Below, piece by piece: positions 55,774 through 64,000 of a stretch of DNA of 64,000 bases. The stretch comes from an uncultured Oscillospiraceae bacterium (GTDB lineage Bacteria > Bacillota > Clostridia > Oscillospirales > Oscillospiraceae). Position numbers and translations under genes: made by a program. Each line of letters starts with the position of its first letter. The first letter of the stretch is position 1. The notes beneath the pieces are model-generated. The model had not been told where the DNA came from and searched no databases. It saw nothing but the letters and a program-made list of their open reading frames with translations. The stretch covers positions 3,419 to 67,418 of the forward strand of contig CAKUEH010000014.1 in assembly GCA_934646185.1 (NCBI GenBank), given 5' to 3'.

Positions 55774-58299
55774 ATGAAAGCAAAACGGATGCTTGCGCTG
55801 CTTCTGGCGGCGCTGATGCTTGTGAGCCTGTTTGCAGGCTGCTCAAAGGATGAAACGAAGAAACCGGGTAAGACCGACTCCAGCGGTTCTCTGATTGACC
55901 AGACCAAGCCCGCCGCGACGACGGCGAAATACGCCTATAAGGCCGATTATCTTGACCTTACCATGCCGGACGGCGTGCAGTACCTCAACCAGCTCTGCGC
56001 CGCCGGAACGACGCTCTATGCCTCGGTCGGCATGCAGGGCGAGGAGATCGTCAACTCTGACCCCGTCACGGGTGAAACGTGGTCGTATTACAACACGCGG
56101 CTGGCCATGCTGACCATCGACCCCGACACCGGCGTGTGCACCGAGCTGACCAATCTGGAGCTGCCGCAGGTTCCGGAGGGCGCGGAGGGCAGCGTCGACT
56201 GCTACAACATGATCGGTTCGGACGACGGAACGCTCTGGATGCTCGTCAATCTCTACGCCACGCAGTTTGACCTGCCCGACGACTTTGACGCCGAGACGGA
56301 AAGCCGCTGGGATTATCCCTCCACGGACATCAACGGCTCGTATCTGATGCACATCGCTGCCGACGGCAGCACGATCGCCAGCCTCGACCTTTCCGACACG
56401 AACAACGAGGACAACGAGGACGGCATGAGCGGCAACCTCAACTCCTTCGCCGTCGACGCCGCCGGCAATCTCTACGTCAGCGACTATAATAATATTTACG
56501 TCCTCGATGCAGAGGGCAGCGTGCAGTTCAAGCTCGACGGCAGCCAGTATAGCGGCAGTCTGTCCCGGCTGAACGCACAGCAGGTTGGCGTTATGTGGTA
56601 CAACTACACGGACGACGTGAACGCCGCCGATGAAAACGGCCAGTATTTCGTCCCCATCGATCTGGAAACAAAGGACTGGGGAGAGAAGGTCAAGCTGCCG
56701 TCCAACGTGTGGAACATCTACCCGGGCGACGATGCCTACGATTTCTATTTCAATTCGAACAACAATATCTTCGGCTATTCCTCCAAAACGGATACGCGGG
56801 ATAAGCTCGTCGACTGGCTGGCCTGCGACGTTGACACCAACAACATGAACGGCTATGCCATGCTCTCCGACAGCCGCGTGGCCGCCCTCATGCAGGACTG
56901 GAGCACCGACCCCACGACGTACCAGCTGATCGTCCTGCACCGCGTGGACGCGTCTGAGATCAAGGAAAAGAAGGTCCTGACGCTCGCGTGCATGTATCTC
57001 GACTGGAACCTGCGCAGCATGATCGTCGAATACAACAAGACGAACGACGAGTACCGCATCAATGTCGTCGACTACAGCGAGTACGCGACCGACGACGATT
57101 ACAACGCCGGCGTCACCAAGCTCACCACCGAGATCATCAGCGGCAGCGTGCCGGATATCTTCCTGACCAGCAATCTGCCGATTGATAAGTACGCCGCCAA
57201 GGGCGTCATCGCCGACCTCAATACCTTCATGGACGGCGGAAACGGCCTGAGCCGCGACTATTTTGTCCCGCAGATTTTGAACGCGCTCGAAAAGGACGGC
57301 AAGCTCTATGAGCTGCCCACCAGCTTCTCCGTGCAGACGGCCTACGCGCTGGCCTCCATCGCGAGTCAGTATGACACATGGAACGTCGCTGCCGTGCAGG
57401 ACGCCATGACACAGCTGCAGGAGGGCGCGACGGTCTTCTCCAACGGCTGGACGAAGAACATGGCTCTGTCGAACTGCCTGTCCCGCAACCTGTCTGCTTT
57501 CGTCGACTGGACGACGGGCAAGTGCGAATTTGACTCCGAAGCGTTCCAGCAGCTGCTGGCCTTCTGCAATTCCTTCCCGGCAGAAACCAGTGACGGTGAC
57601 GGCGCGATTGCCTATGCTTCCTCCGCCGATATTGCCATTGACGACGCGATGTGGGAATCTGACGCGACCCGCATCACGAACGGCAAGCAGCTCATGTCGA
57701 CGATCGAGATGTACAGCTTTGACTCCTATATCTGGAACGTCTACGCGATCCGCGACAAGATCACCTTTACCGGCTATCCGACCGAGGACGGCTCCGGCAG
57801 CTCGTTCGGGCTCCAGATGCCGATGGCCATTTCCTCCGTCACGAAATACCCCGACGCCGCGTGGGACTTCGTCTGCTCAATCATCAAAAAGATGAACACG
57901 ATAGACGAGAACAATTACTATTACGGCTTCCCCGTCAGTCAGGCTGCGTTTGACGCGGAAATGACCGACATCATGACCGAGCAGTACCAGCTGGACGAAA
58001 ACGGCGAACAGGTCGACTGGGACGGCGACGGTGAGCCCGACAAAGTCATCCGGGGCGGCTATGAGACCATGGAAAACGGCGAAACGGTCTATAAGGATGT
58101 CTATGCGCTGACGCAGGAGGACATTGACCAGATCCTGGGCGTGATCAACAACACACACAGCGTCTATGACTACGATCAGGAGATCCTCGACATCATCACC
58201 GATGAGGTCGCCGCCTACTTTGCCGGCGACAAGGACGTCCAGACCACCGCCAACATGATCCAGAGCCGCGTGAACCTGTACGTACAGGAGCAGCGGTAA
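55774..58299 (+). CDS. Lipoprotein with a propeller-like domain fused to a family 1 solute-binding domain
   Basis: 841 residues. Signal peptide and lipobox LFAGC put the lipid on Cys23. Residues about 50-395 look like a repeated beta structure (YLNQLCAAGTTLYASVGMQG, NSFAVDAAGNLYVSDYNNIY, INGYAM-like turns) of the propeller type. From about 398 (KKVLTLACMYLDWNLRSMIV) to the end is an ABC sugar-type binding domain with LTTEIISGSVPDIFLTSNLP and GLQMPMAISSVTKYPDAAWD. It should capture a solute, perhaps a glycan or peptide, for the permeases downstream. A near-palindromic family B repeat separates it from the first permease. Confidence 0.85.
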   Translation: MKAKRMLALLLAALMLVSLFAGCSKDETKKPGKTDSSGSLIDQTKPAATTAKYAYKADYLDLTMPDGVQYLNQLCAAGTTLYASVGMQGEEIVNSDPVTGETWSYYNTRLAMLTIDPDTGVCTELTNLELPQVPEGAEGSVDCYNMIGSDDGTLWMLVNLYATQFDLPDDFDAETESRWDYPSTDINGSYLMHIAADGSTIASLDLSDTNNEDNEDGMSGNLNSFAVDAAGNLYVSDYNNIYVLDAEGSVQFKLDGSQYSGSLSRLNAQQVGVMWYNYTDDVNAADENGQYFVPIDLETKDWGEKVKLPSNVWNIYPGDDAYDFYFNSNNNIFGYSSKTDTRDKLVDWLACDVDTNNMNGYAMLSDSRVAALMQDWSTDPTTYQLIVLHRVDASEIKEKKVLTLACMYLDWNLRSMIVEYNKTNDEYRINVVDYSEYATDDDYNAGVTKLTTEIISGSVPDIFLTSNLPIDKYAAKGVIADLNTFMDGGNGLSRDYFVPQILNALEKDGKLYELPTSFSVQTAYALASIASQYDTWNVAAVQDAMTQLQEGATVFSNGWTKNMALSNCLSRNLSAFVDWTTGKCEFDSEAFQQLLAFCNSFPAETSDGDGAIAYASSADIAIDDAMWESDATRITNGKQLMSTIEMYSFDSYIWNVYAIRDKITFTGYPTEDGSGSSFGLQMPMAISSVTKYPDAAWDFVCSIIKKMNTIDENNYYYGFPVSQAAFDAEMTDIMTEQYQLDENGEQVDWDGDGEPDKVIRGGYETMENGETVYKDVYALTQEDIDQILGVINNTHSVYDYDQEILDIITDEVAAYFAGDKDVQTTANMIQSRVNLYVQEQR

Positions 58300-58309
58300 G
58301 CATACACAA

Positions 58310-58472
58310 AAGGCTCCCCTTGGGCTCAAGGGGAGCTGGCAGCGAAGCTGACTGAGGGGATTCGAACGTAACAGATTTCGGAGCACTTTGAAATATGCAG
58401 CAAATCCCCTCCGTCATTTTCTTCGAAAATGCCACCTCCCCTTATCGTGCGGGGCACGACAAGGGGAGGCTT
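58310..58472. repeat. Family B repeat (subtype 2) inside the transport operon
   Basis: It begins AAGGCTCCCCTTGGGCTC and ends CAAGGGGAGGCTT; reverse complement of the copy at 52877-53039 with few differences. It lies between the binding-protein stop and the first permease start, where its hairpins could reduce downstream expression or stabilise the upstream mRNA. Confidence 0.88.
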
Positions 58473-58564
58473 TGGACAGAGACTGATCGAAAATGCCGAT
58501 ACATCCCGATTGCGATTCAGTCGGGAGCTATGAGCATTTTCCAACGCAAAGGAGACACGAAAAC

Positions 58565-59503
58565 GTGCAGAAGCTATCTCTCCGGTCGCGCGGGAAATAT
58601 GAAACAAAGCTGTCCGGGAAAGGGCTCTGGACGCGGATGAACAACAGGGTGCGCGATTTTCTCGCGTCCATGTGCTTCTCCGGGCCGAGCTTTCTCGGCA
58701 TGCTGGCGTTTTATATCATCCCGTTTTTGATCGTCGTCTACTATTCCTTCACCGCGGGTCTGACCGACCACAGCTTCGCGGGCCTTAAAAACTACATCAA
58801 CGTCTGGCAGAACGGCGCGTTCAAGATCGCGGTCAAGAATACGTTCACGTTCACCGGCCTTTCCGTGCCGCTGGCGGTCGTGCTGTCTTTGGGACTGGCG
58901 CTGATGCTCGAGGCGCGTATTCCGCTCAAGAGCGAGTTCCGCACGTTCTTCCTCAGCCCCATGATGGTGCCCATCGCGTCCATCATCCTCATCTGGCAGG
59001 TGCTGTTCCACTATAACGGCGTCGTGAACGAATTTCTCGCTGTGTTCGGCGCGGACAAGATCGACTGGCTGAAATCGGATTACTGCATGGTCGTCATCGT
59101 CGTGCTGTTTTTGTGGAAAAACCTCGGATATAACATGATCCTGTTTATGGCCGCGCTCAGCAATATCCCGCGCGAGCTGCTCGAGGTCGCGGAGGTCGAG
59201 GGCGCGTCGGCGGCGTATCAGTTTTTCCATATTAAGCTCCGCTACCTGTCTCCGACGGTGCTGTTCGTGACGATCCTGTCCATCATCAACTCGTTCAAGG
59301 TCTTCCGGGAAATTTATCTTTTGACCGGCAATTACCCCTACGACGGGCTTTACATGATGCAGCATTTCATGAACAACATGTTCAACTCCGCCGACTATCA
59401 GCGGCTTTCCGCCGCGGCGGTGCTGCTGGCGATCGTCATTGTCATTCTCATTGCGCTCCTGTTCTTCGTGGAGAACATCTTCGGAAAGGACGTGGAGGGA
59501 TGA
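58565..59503 (+). CDS. Carbohydrate-type ABC transporter permease 1
   Basis: 312 residues, six membrane helices, MalF/UgpA-like. The ATPase-contact loop (EAA motif) reads LLEVAEVEGASAAYQFFHIK and the family block LSPMMVPIASIILIWQVLF is present. I use GTG 58565, ten bases after AAGGAG; the ATG at 58493 precedes that site and the next ATG (58637) would remove part of the N-terminus. It overlaps the next gene (ATGA). Confidence 0.9.
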   Translation: MQKLSLRSRGKYETKLSGKGLWTRMNNRVRDFLASMCFSGPSFLGMLAFYIIPFLIVVYYSFTAGLTDHSFAGLKNYINVWQNGAFKIAVKNTFTFTGLSVPLAVVLSLGLALMLEARIPLKSEFRTFFLSPMMVPIASIILIWQVLFHYNGVVNEFLAVFGADKIDWLKSDYCMVVIVVLFLWKNLGYNMILFMAALSNIPRELLEVAEVEGASAAYQFFHIKLRYLSPTVLFVTILSIINSFKVFREIYLLTGNYPYDGLYMMQHFMNNMFNSADYQRLSAAAVLLAIVIVILIALLFFVENIFGKDVEG

Positions 59504-60384
59504 GAAAGAAAAAACGGTATTTTTCCCGCGCGACATGCTTCGTGCTCTGCGCGGTGTTCGCCCTGCTGTTCCTGCTGCCGACGGTCCTGACGATCACGAA
59601 TTCGTTCATGACCCAGAGCGAGATCACCGCGAGCTACGGTCAGGTCTTCGAGAACGCCAACGACGGCAAGAGCTATATCTCCAAGACCATCAACCTCAAA
59701 TTCATCCCCGATAAGGTCAGCTTCACGCAGTATTTCACGGTCCTGCTCAAAAGTCCGGACTATCTACTGAAATTCTGGAACTCGGTGATCCTGACCGCGC
59801 CGATCGTCTTTGCGCAGCTCATGGTCGCGTCCATCGCGGCCTACGGCTTTACGCGCTGGCGCGGCAAGGTGCGCGACAGTCTGTTTTTCTTCTATGTGAT
59901 CCTGATGCTCATGCCGTATCAGGTCACGCTGGTACCGAACTATCTGGTCAGTGACTGGCTGCACCTGCTCAATACCCGGTGGGCGATCTTCCTGCCCGGC
60001 GCGTTCGCGCCGTTCTCGGTGTTTCTGCTCACCAAATTCATGCGCCGCATCCCCATGGCCGTCATTGAATCGGCCAAGATCGACGGCGCGAACGAGTGGC
60101 ACATCTTCTGGAACATCTGCCTGCCGCAGTGCCGGAGCGCCCTCTATTCCATCGCGATCCTTGTGTTCATCGACAACTGGAACATGGTCGAGCAGCCTTT
60201 GATCCTGCTCAACGACGTCGAAAAGCAGCCGCTTTCGATGTTCCTGTCCAGCATCAACGCGGGCGAGATCGGCATTGCCTTTGCCGCCGCTGTCATTTAC
60301 ATGATCCCCGGCCTTCTGCTGTTTTTGCACGGCGAGGCGTATCTGGTGGAGGGTATCGCACATTCTGGCTCTGTGAAAGGATAA
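59500..60384 (+). CDS. Carbohydrate-type ABC transporter permease 2
   Basis: 294 residues, six helices, MalG/UgpE-like: the EAA loop is AVIESAKIDGANEWHIFWNI, with LMPYQVTLVPNYLV before it. Its ATG overlaps the stop of permease 1. The two EAA loops need an ATPase (MsmX/UgpC type), which must be encoded elsewhere. Confidence 0.92.
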   Translation: MRKKKRYFSRATCFVLCAVFALLFLLPTVLTITNSFMTQSEITASYGQVFENANDGKSYISKTINLKFIPDKVSFTQYFTVLLKSPDYLLKFWNSVILTAPIVFAQLMVASIAAYGFTRWRGKVRDSLFFFYVILMLMPYQVTLVPNYLVSDWLHLLNTRWAIFLPGAFAPFSVFLLTKFMRRIPMAVIESAKIDGANEWHIFWNICLPQCRSALYSIAILVFIDNWNMVEQPLILLNDVEKQPLSMFLSSINAGEIGIAFAAAVIYMIPGLLLFLHGEAYLVEGIAHSGSVKG

Positions 60385-60395
60385 GGAAAAGAGAT

Positions 60396-62354
60396 ATGGA
60401 AAACGGTGTAAGAAAACGCGAATGGGTCAAAACCGCGGCCATTATTCTGCTGGCCGTGCTGCTGGTGCTGACCTTTTTTTCGAAAACGATCATGAACGCC
60501 TCGCTGCCCGAGGTCGCCACGCAGCAGGTGTCCTCCGGCGCGATCAACGCCCGCATCCGCGGCAGCGGCACCGTCGAGGCCAGCGAGGTCTATAACGTCA
60601 CGATCAAGCAGACCCGCAAGGTCGCAAGCGTGCTGGTCAAGACCGGCCAGGAGATCAACGTCGGCGATACCCTCTTCGTGCTGGAAGCGGAGGATTCGGA
60701 GGAACTGAAGCAGGCCGAGACTGATCTGGAAACGCTGCAGCAGAATTACGACAAGAGCCTGATCGAAGCCGGAAACACGGCGGCGCAGGAAAACCGCGAC
60801 GTGCAGAATGCACGCGATGATTATAATGAAGCGCTTGCGATTTACCGTCAGTACAGCACCATGGACGCTTCGCAGCTTGCCACGCAGAAGGCGGCGGCCG
60901 AAGCGAAGCTGAAGGAACTTCAGACGGCGAAGACCACAGTCGACAATCAGATCACGAAGCTGAAGGGCGAAAAAGACTATACGGATGCACAGGCAACGGT
61001 CACGGAGCACGAAGCGACGGTGAAGTCGCTGGAAGCGGAAAAAGAAAAGCTGCTGGAATCACTTCCGCTGTCTTATAAAGATTGCCGCAACGCATCGTAT
61101 TATCAAACTGAAATAGACAATATATTGCAAGATAAACAGTATATAGAGAACCTTACGCGATATGAAAAGATATTTGCGGCGTTTAGTACATTGTGTGACA
61201 ATGATTTCGCAATTATGAAAGAGTGCTATGAGGACAAATCAGGCATTTCGATGATTAAGCGAATTGAAGGGAACAGTACATCTGCAAAGTATGATAAAGA
61301 AGGAAATCCGGTTGAGACTCCATCTGGATCGACAGAAGAAACTGTAATCAAATATCGTGAGGCGTTTGCCAAACTTGCTCCTTATTACTACGGCTATGAG
61401 AACCCGCGAACAGAGGGACTGCTCATTTTGCAAGATAAGATAAAAGTTGCGACAATCAACGATAAAATTGAAGCGGCCTACAGTGAAATGAGCACCGCAA
61501 AAAACATCGTCGGCAATTATGAGCGCTCCATCGAATCTCTGGAAAAGCAGAGCGAGGCGCTTGACACGCAGATCACCGATCAACAGACGGCAGTGGACAA
61601 ACTCACCAGCGCGTCTTCCGCAGCTGAAACGGTCAAATCTACGAAAAAAACCCTTGAAGACCTTGTTTTCAAACAGAATCTCGGCGATTCGTCCTCCATC
61701 GACATGGAAGCGGCCAAGAAGGCCATTGCGCGCAAGCAGGAGGAGGTCGCAAAGCTCCGCGAGAACGCCGACGAGCTGGAGGTCAAGGCCAGCGTGTCCG
61801 GCACGATTGCGTCGATCAATGCCTCTGCCGGCAAGTCCATCGGCGGCGAGGAGCAGCCGCTTGCGACCATCAACGTGACCGACCGCGGCTTTACCGTCAA
61901 AATTGACGTCACGAACGAGCAGGCCAAAAAGGTCAAGGTCGGCGATACCGCCGAGCTCGTCAACTTCTGGGGCGGCGACGCGGTCGCAACGCTCGACCAG
62001 ATCACGAATTCCCAGTCCTCCGGCAGCCGCACGCTCGTCTTTACGCTCACGGGCGACATTCAGGCCGGGCAGAACGTCACGCTCTCCATCGGCCAGAAGA
62101 GCTCGAATTACGATGCGCTCATCCCGCTTTCCGGCCTGCGCGAGGACTCCAACGGCAAATTCGTCTATGTCCTGCAGTCGAAGAATTCGCCGCTCGGCAG
62201 CCGCTATATTGCCACCCGCGTCACCGTGCAGGAGCTCGCGCGCGACGATAAGTCCGCCGCCGTCTCCGGCATCAGCCAGGGCGATTTCATCATCACGACC
62301 AGCAACAAGCCCGTGGAGGCCGGCAAGCAGGTGCGGCTTGCGGATAACGGATGA
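60396..62354 (+). CDS. HlyD/MacA-like membrane fusion (adaptor) protein
   Basis: 652 residues. One N-terminal helix (about 11-30), then the first half of a lipoyl/barrel unit (IRGSGTVEASEVYNVTIKQT, VLVKTGQEINVGDTLFVLEA), a very long coiled coil (about 100-470), the second lipoyl half (VSGTIASINASAGKSIGGEE) and a beta-barrel with LIPLSGLREDSNGKFVYVLQ. Adaptors of this kind link an inner-membrane ABC pump to the outside. Bases about 61080-61510 (residues 228-371) are strikingly AT-rich against the GC-rich flanks. ATG at 60396 after AAGGAAAAG; ATGA overlap with the next gene. Confidence 0.88.
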   Translation: MENGVRKREWVKTAAIILLAVLLVLTFFSKTIMNASLPEVATQQVSSGAINARIRGSGTVEASEVYNVTIKQTRKVASVLVKTGQEINVGDTLFVLEAEDSEELKQAETDLETLQQNYDKSLIEAGNTAAQENRDVQNARDDYNEALAIYRQYSTMDASQLATQKAAAEAKLKELQTAKTTVDNQITKLKGEKDYTDAQATVTEHEATVKSLEAEKEKLLESLPLSYKDCRNASYYQTEIDNILQDKQYIENLTRYEKIFAAFSTLCDNDFAIMKECYEDKSGISMIKRIEGNSTSAKYDKEGNPVETPSGSTEETVIKYREAFAKLAPYYYGYENPRTEGLLILQDKIKVATINDKIEAAYSEMSTAKNIVGNYERSIESLEKQSEALDTQITDQQTAVDKLTSASSAAETVKSTKKTLEDLVFKQNLGDSSSIDMEAAKKAIARKQEEVAKLRENADELEVKASVSGTIASINASAGKSIGGEEQPLATINVTDRGFTVKIDVTNEQAKKVKVGDTAELVNFWGGDAVATLDQITNSQSSGSRTLVFTLTGDIQAGQNVTLSIGQKSSNYDALIPLSGLREDSNGKFVYVLQSKNSPLGSRYIATRVTVQELARDDKSAAVSGISQGDFIITTSNKPVEAGKQVRLADNG

Positions 62355-63484
62355 AGCAGCGCGGCCGGTTTGAACGGCGGCACAGGCTGCCGAGACTCCA
62401 CGGAGGGAAGCTGGCCCTCCTGATCGCGTGTCTGATCCAGACGGCGCTGTCGGTGTTCTGCTTCGCCATGCTCGGCCATGTGCACGGCATGCTCAAGACG
62501 CAGTCCGCCGCCGACGTCTGGCGCGGAAGCGGCGAAGACCGCTTCGCGCAGATCTCCGCATTCCTGCCTACCACAGAGACGAAAACCCTTGACGATATCC
62601 GTTCGTTCCGCGCGACGCTTGAAAACGAATTCGTCCAGAATTCCATGGAAGCGCCCGAGGGCGGCAGTCTCTACACCGACGCCTACAGCGGCCGGACGAG
62701 CCTGTCCGTCTCCGGCAAATCGCCCGGCAGCGTGACGGTCACGGCGGTCGGCGCAGGCGGGAACTATTTCCTGTTCCACCCGCTGACGCTCCTGTCCGGC
62801 GGCTATATCTCGGACGAGGATTATATGGCCGACCGCGTCGTGCTGGACGCGCAGACGGCGTTCAACCTCTTCGGCAGCAGCGACGTGGCCGGAATGGAGG
62901 TCACGATCAACGGAAAGACCTTCCCCATTGCGGGCGTCGTGCAGAGCGAATCTGATTTCGCGACGAACGCGGCGCTTGCCGCCGGGAACGAGTCCTCCGG
63001 CGATACAGGCGGCACGAGCACGAACACCGCCATGATCTACATGAGCTACAGCGCGCTGAACGCCATGGCGGAGCTGCCCATCGACTGCTATGAGATCGTT
63101 CTGCCCGACCCCGTTTCGGGCTTCGCGAAAAAGCTCATGACGGAGAAATTCCCCATCGGCAGCGGCGCGATCGTTCAGAATACCGGACGCTTTTCCGTCT
63201 CGCGCCTCATTTCCGTGATGGGCGCGTTCGGCAAGCGCGCCATGACGACGAACGGCGTCATCTACCCCTATTGGGAAAACGCCGCCCGCATGGCCGAGAG
63301 CTACGCGGCGCTGTATCTGCTGCTGGGGACGCTTCTGGCAATTATGCCGGTCGTCTGCCTGACGATCGTGCTGGTGAAATGCATCACCGCCGAGATCCGC
63401 AAGGGCTATTACAAGGCCGCCCACGCCATCGAAGACCGCGTGGAGGAAAACAAACGCAAACACTATATCGCAGGCGGCATTTAA
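62351..63484 (+). CDS. MacB-core-like membrane protein with reduced membrane domain
   Basis: 377 residues. Helix at about 21-43, an extracytoplasmic domain of about 270 residues resembling the MacB periplasmic core (DVAGMEVTINGKTFPIAGVV, MIYMSYSALNAMAELP), and one helix near 318-345 followed by a charged tail. A full MacB/FtsX permease has four helices, so two are missing. It overlaps the HlyD-like gene by four bases, implying a stoichiometric partner. Assignment to the MacB family is by domain order and is moderately sure. Confidence 0.72.
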   Translation: MKQRGRFERRHRLPRLHGGKLALLIACLIQTALSVFCFAMLGHVHGMLKTQSAADVWRGSGEDRFAQISAFLPTTETKTLDDIRSFRATLENEFVQNSMEAPEGGSLYTDAYSGRTSLSVSGKSPGSVTVTAVGAGGNYFLFHPLTLLSGGYISDEDYMADRVVLDAQTAFNLFGSSDVAGMEVTINGKTFPIAGVVQSESDFATNAALAAGNESSGDTGGTSTNTAMIYMSYSALNAMAELPIDCYEIVLPDPVSGFAKKLMTEKFPIGSGAIVQNTGRFSVSRLISVMGAFGKRAMTTNGVIYPYWENAARMAESYAALYLLLGTLLAIMPVVCLTIVLVKCITAEIRKGYYKAAHAIEDRVEENKRKHYIAGGI

Positions 63485-63491
63485 CGCAGTA

Positions 63492-63525
63492 CGTCCGGGC
63501 TTTCCAGGAAAGCCCGGACGTTTTT
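63492..63525 (+). terminator. Terminator of the transport operon
   Basis: CGTCCGGGCTTTCC / GGAAAGCCCGGACG with a one-base centre, followed by TTTTT. It closes the operon directly after the MacB-core-like gene. Confidence 0.93.
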
Positions 63526-63543
63526 CATGAGCGGCACGCACCC

Positions 63544-63897
63544 AAGGCTCCCCTTGGGCGCAAGGGGAGCTGGCGCGAAACGCCTGAGGGGATTCGAATG
63601 CAACATATTTCTGAGTATCCCGGAAAATTGCGCTTTGTAGGGGCGGACGACTCTGTCCGCCCGCGGAATGCACCGATTTTGCGAAAATCTGCGGCGAATT
63701 CGCAACTGCCTCAGGGGCCGATGTGGGCATCGGCCCCTACAGGGTGATGTGCAAATTTGCGGCTGCCTGCCGGGCGGAGCAGAGCCCCGCCCCTACCGAA
63801 TCCGTGCATAATGATTATGGTACTCTGAAATTTGCCACGTTCGAATCCTCTCAGTCAGCTTCGCTGACAGCTCTCCTTGTGCCCAAGGAGAGCCTTT
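63544..63897. repeat. Family B repeat with nested family A element(s)
   Basis: It makes up most of the gene-free stretch 63485-63980. Family B subtype 2 ends at 63544 (AAGGCTCCCCTTGGGCGC) and 63897 (CCAAGGAGAGCCTT). Inside is a full family A copy (GTAGGGG 63637 to CCCCTAC 63740) and an additional single arm (GGGCGGAGCAGAGCCCCGC) near 63760-63797. Confidence 0.85.
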
Positions 63898-63920
63898 GAG
63901 GAGCGCGATACACAAAAAGA

Positions 63921-63963
63921 AATCCCGCAAACAAGTGACCGGCTTGTCTGCGGGGGATTCTTT
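63921..63963. terminator. Hairpin before the last partial gene
   Basis: AATCCCGCAAACAAG pairs with CTTGTCTGCGGGGGATT; followed by CTTTAT. It could be a terminator for minus- or plus-strand transcription, or a leader structure. Confidence 0.45.
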
Positions 63964-63980
63964 ATCAATATGAGGGGAAA

Positions 63981-64000
63981 ATGAAAAAGTGTTTATCGCT
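63981..64000 (+). CDS. Start of a gene running off the window
   Basis: ATG at 63981 follows GAGGGG with four bases' spacing and begins MKKCLS, like the start of a signal peptide or lipoprotein. Only six codons are visible, so nothing more can be said. Confidence 0.4.

Overview
The window looks like chromosomal DNA of a GC-rich member of the Clostridia, most like an uncultured Oscillospiraceae. The support is indirect: zinc-binding S14 and adenylate kinase, a KOW RNA-binding protein between map and infA, a preQ1-I riboswitch in front of queT, a CarD-family regulator, strong Shine-Dalgarno sites, GTG/TTG starts, and families of short palindromic repeats in nearly every larger intergenic gap. 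No rRNA, tRNA, CRISPR array, prophage or transposase gene was recognised.

Layout. 1-2.2 kb: the end of the str operon (fusA 3' end, tuf). 2.4-5.9 kb: purine genes (hpt, divergent purA-purB). 6-13.5 kb: small regulators, a PrsW-like membrane protease, a split ThrE-type exporter, thiamine pyrophosphokinase, a BMP-family lipoprotein divergent from guanine deaminase, and riboswitch-controlled queT. 13.6-20.4 kb: a minus-strand hydrogen/redox block (hypA, a 942-residue Fe-S/FAD oxidoreductase, hypB, a secreted metallophosphoesterase, a monomeric [FeFe] hydrogenase). 20.5-28.3 kb: CmpB-like membrane protein, CarD-like regulator, minus-strand rimM-trmD-sirtuin-homocysteine methyltransferase, then trkA-trkH for potassium uptake. 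28.4-44.5 kb: a complete S10-spc-alpha ribosomal superoperon (rpsJ to rplQ, with secY, adk, map, infA and rpoA), interrupted between rpsN and rpsH by a 314-bp structured insert. 44.6-52.8 kb: secreted metallo-beta-lactamase-fold protein, DtxR-like repressor with a tiny membrane peptide, small regulators, and a minus-strand operon rluA-like/MATE/nucleoside kinase/pepT. 53-63.5 kb: a two-component system followed by an unusual transport operon: a propeller-like/solute-binding lipoprotein, two sugar-type ABC permeases, an HlyD-like adaptor and a MacB-core-like membrane protein. No ATPase gene lies between its promoter and its terminator. The window ends in a repeat block and the first codons of another gene.

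The most interesting items are the ATPase-less hybrid transport operon (with an AT-rich foreign-looking patch inside the HlyD gene), the structured element inside the spc operon and a probable relative at 46.6 kb, the 19-residue segment replacing a short turn in EF-Tu, the nested repeat families, and several small or damaged genes (a peptide with an in-frame amber codon, a regulator without a normal start codon, a 38-residue membrane peptide under a DtxR-type operator). All functional calls rest on motif recognition by eye; no database search was run.
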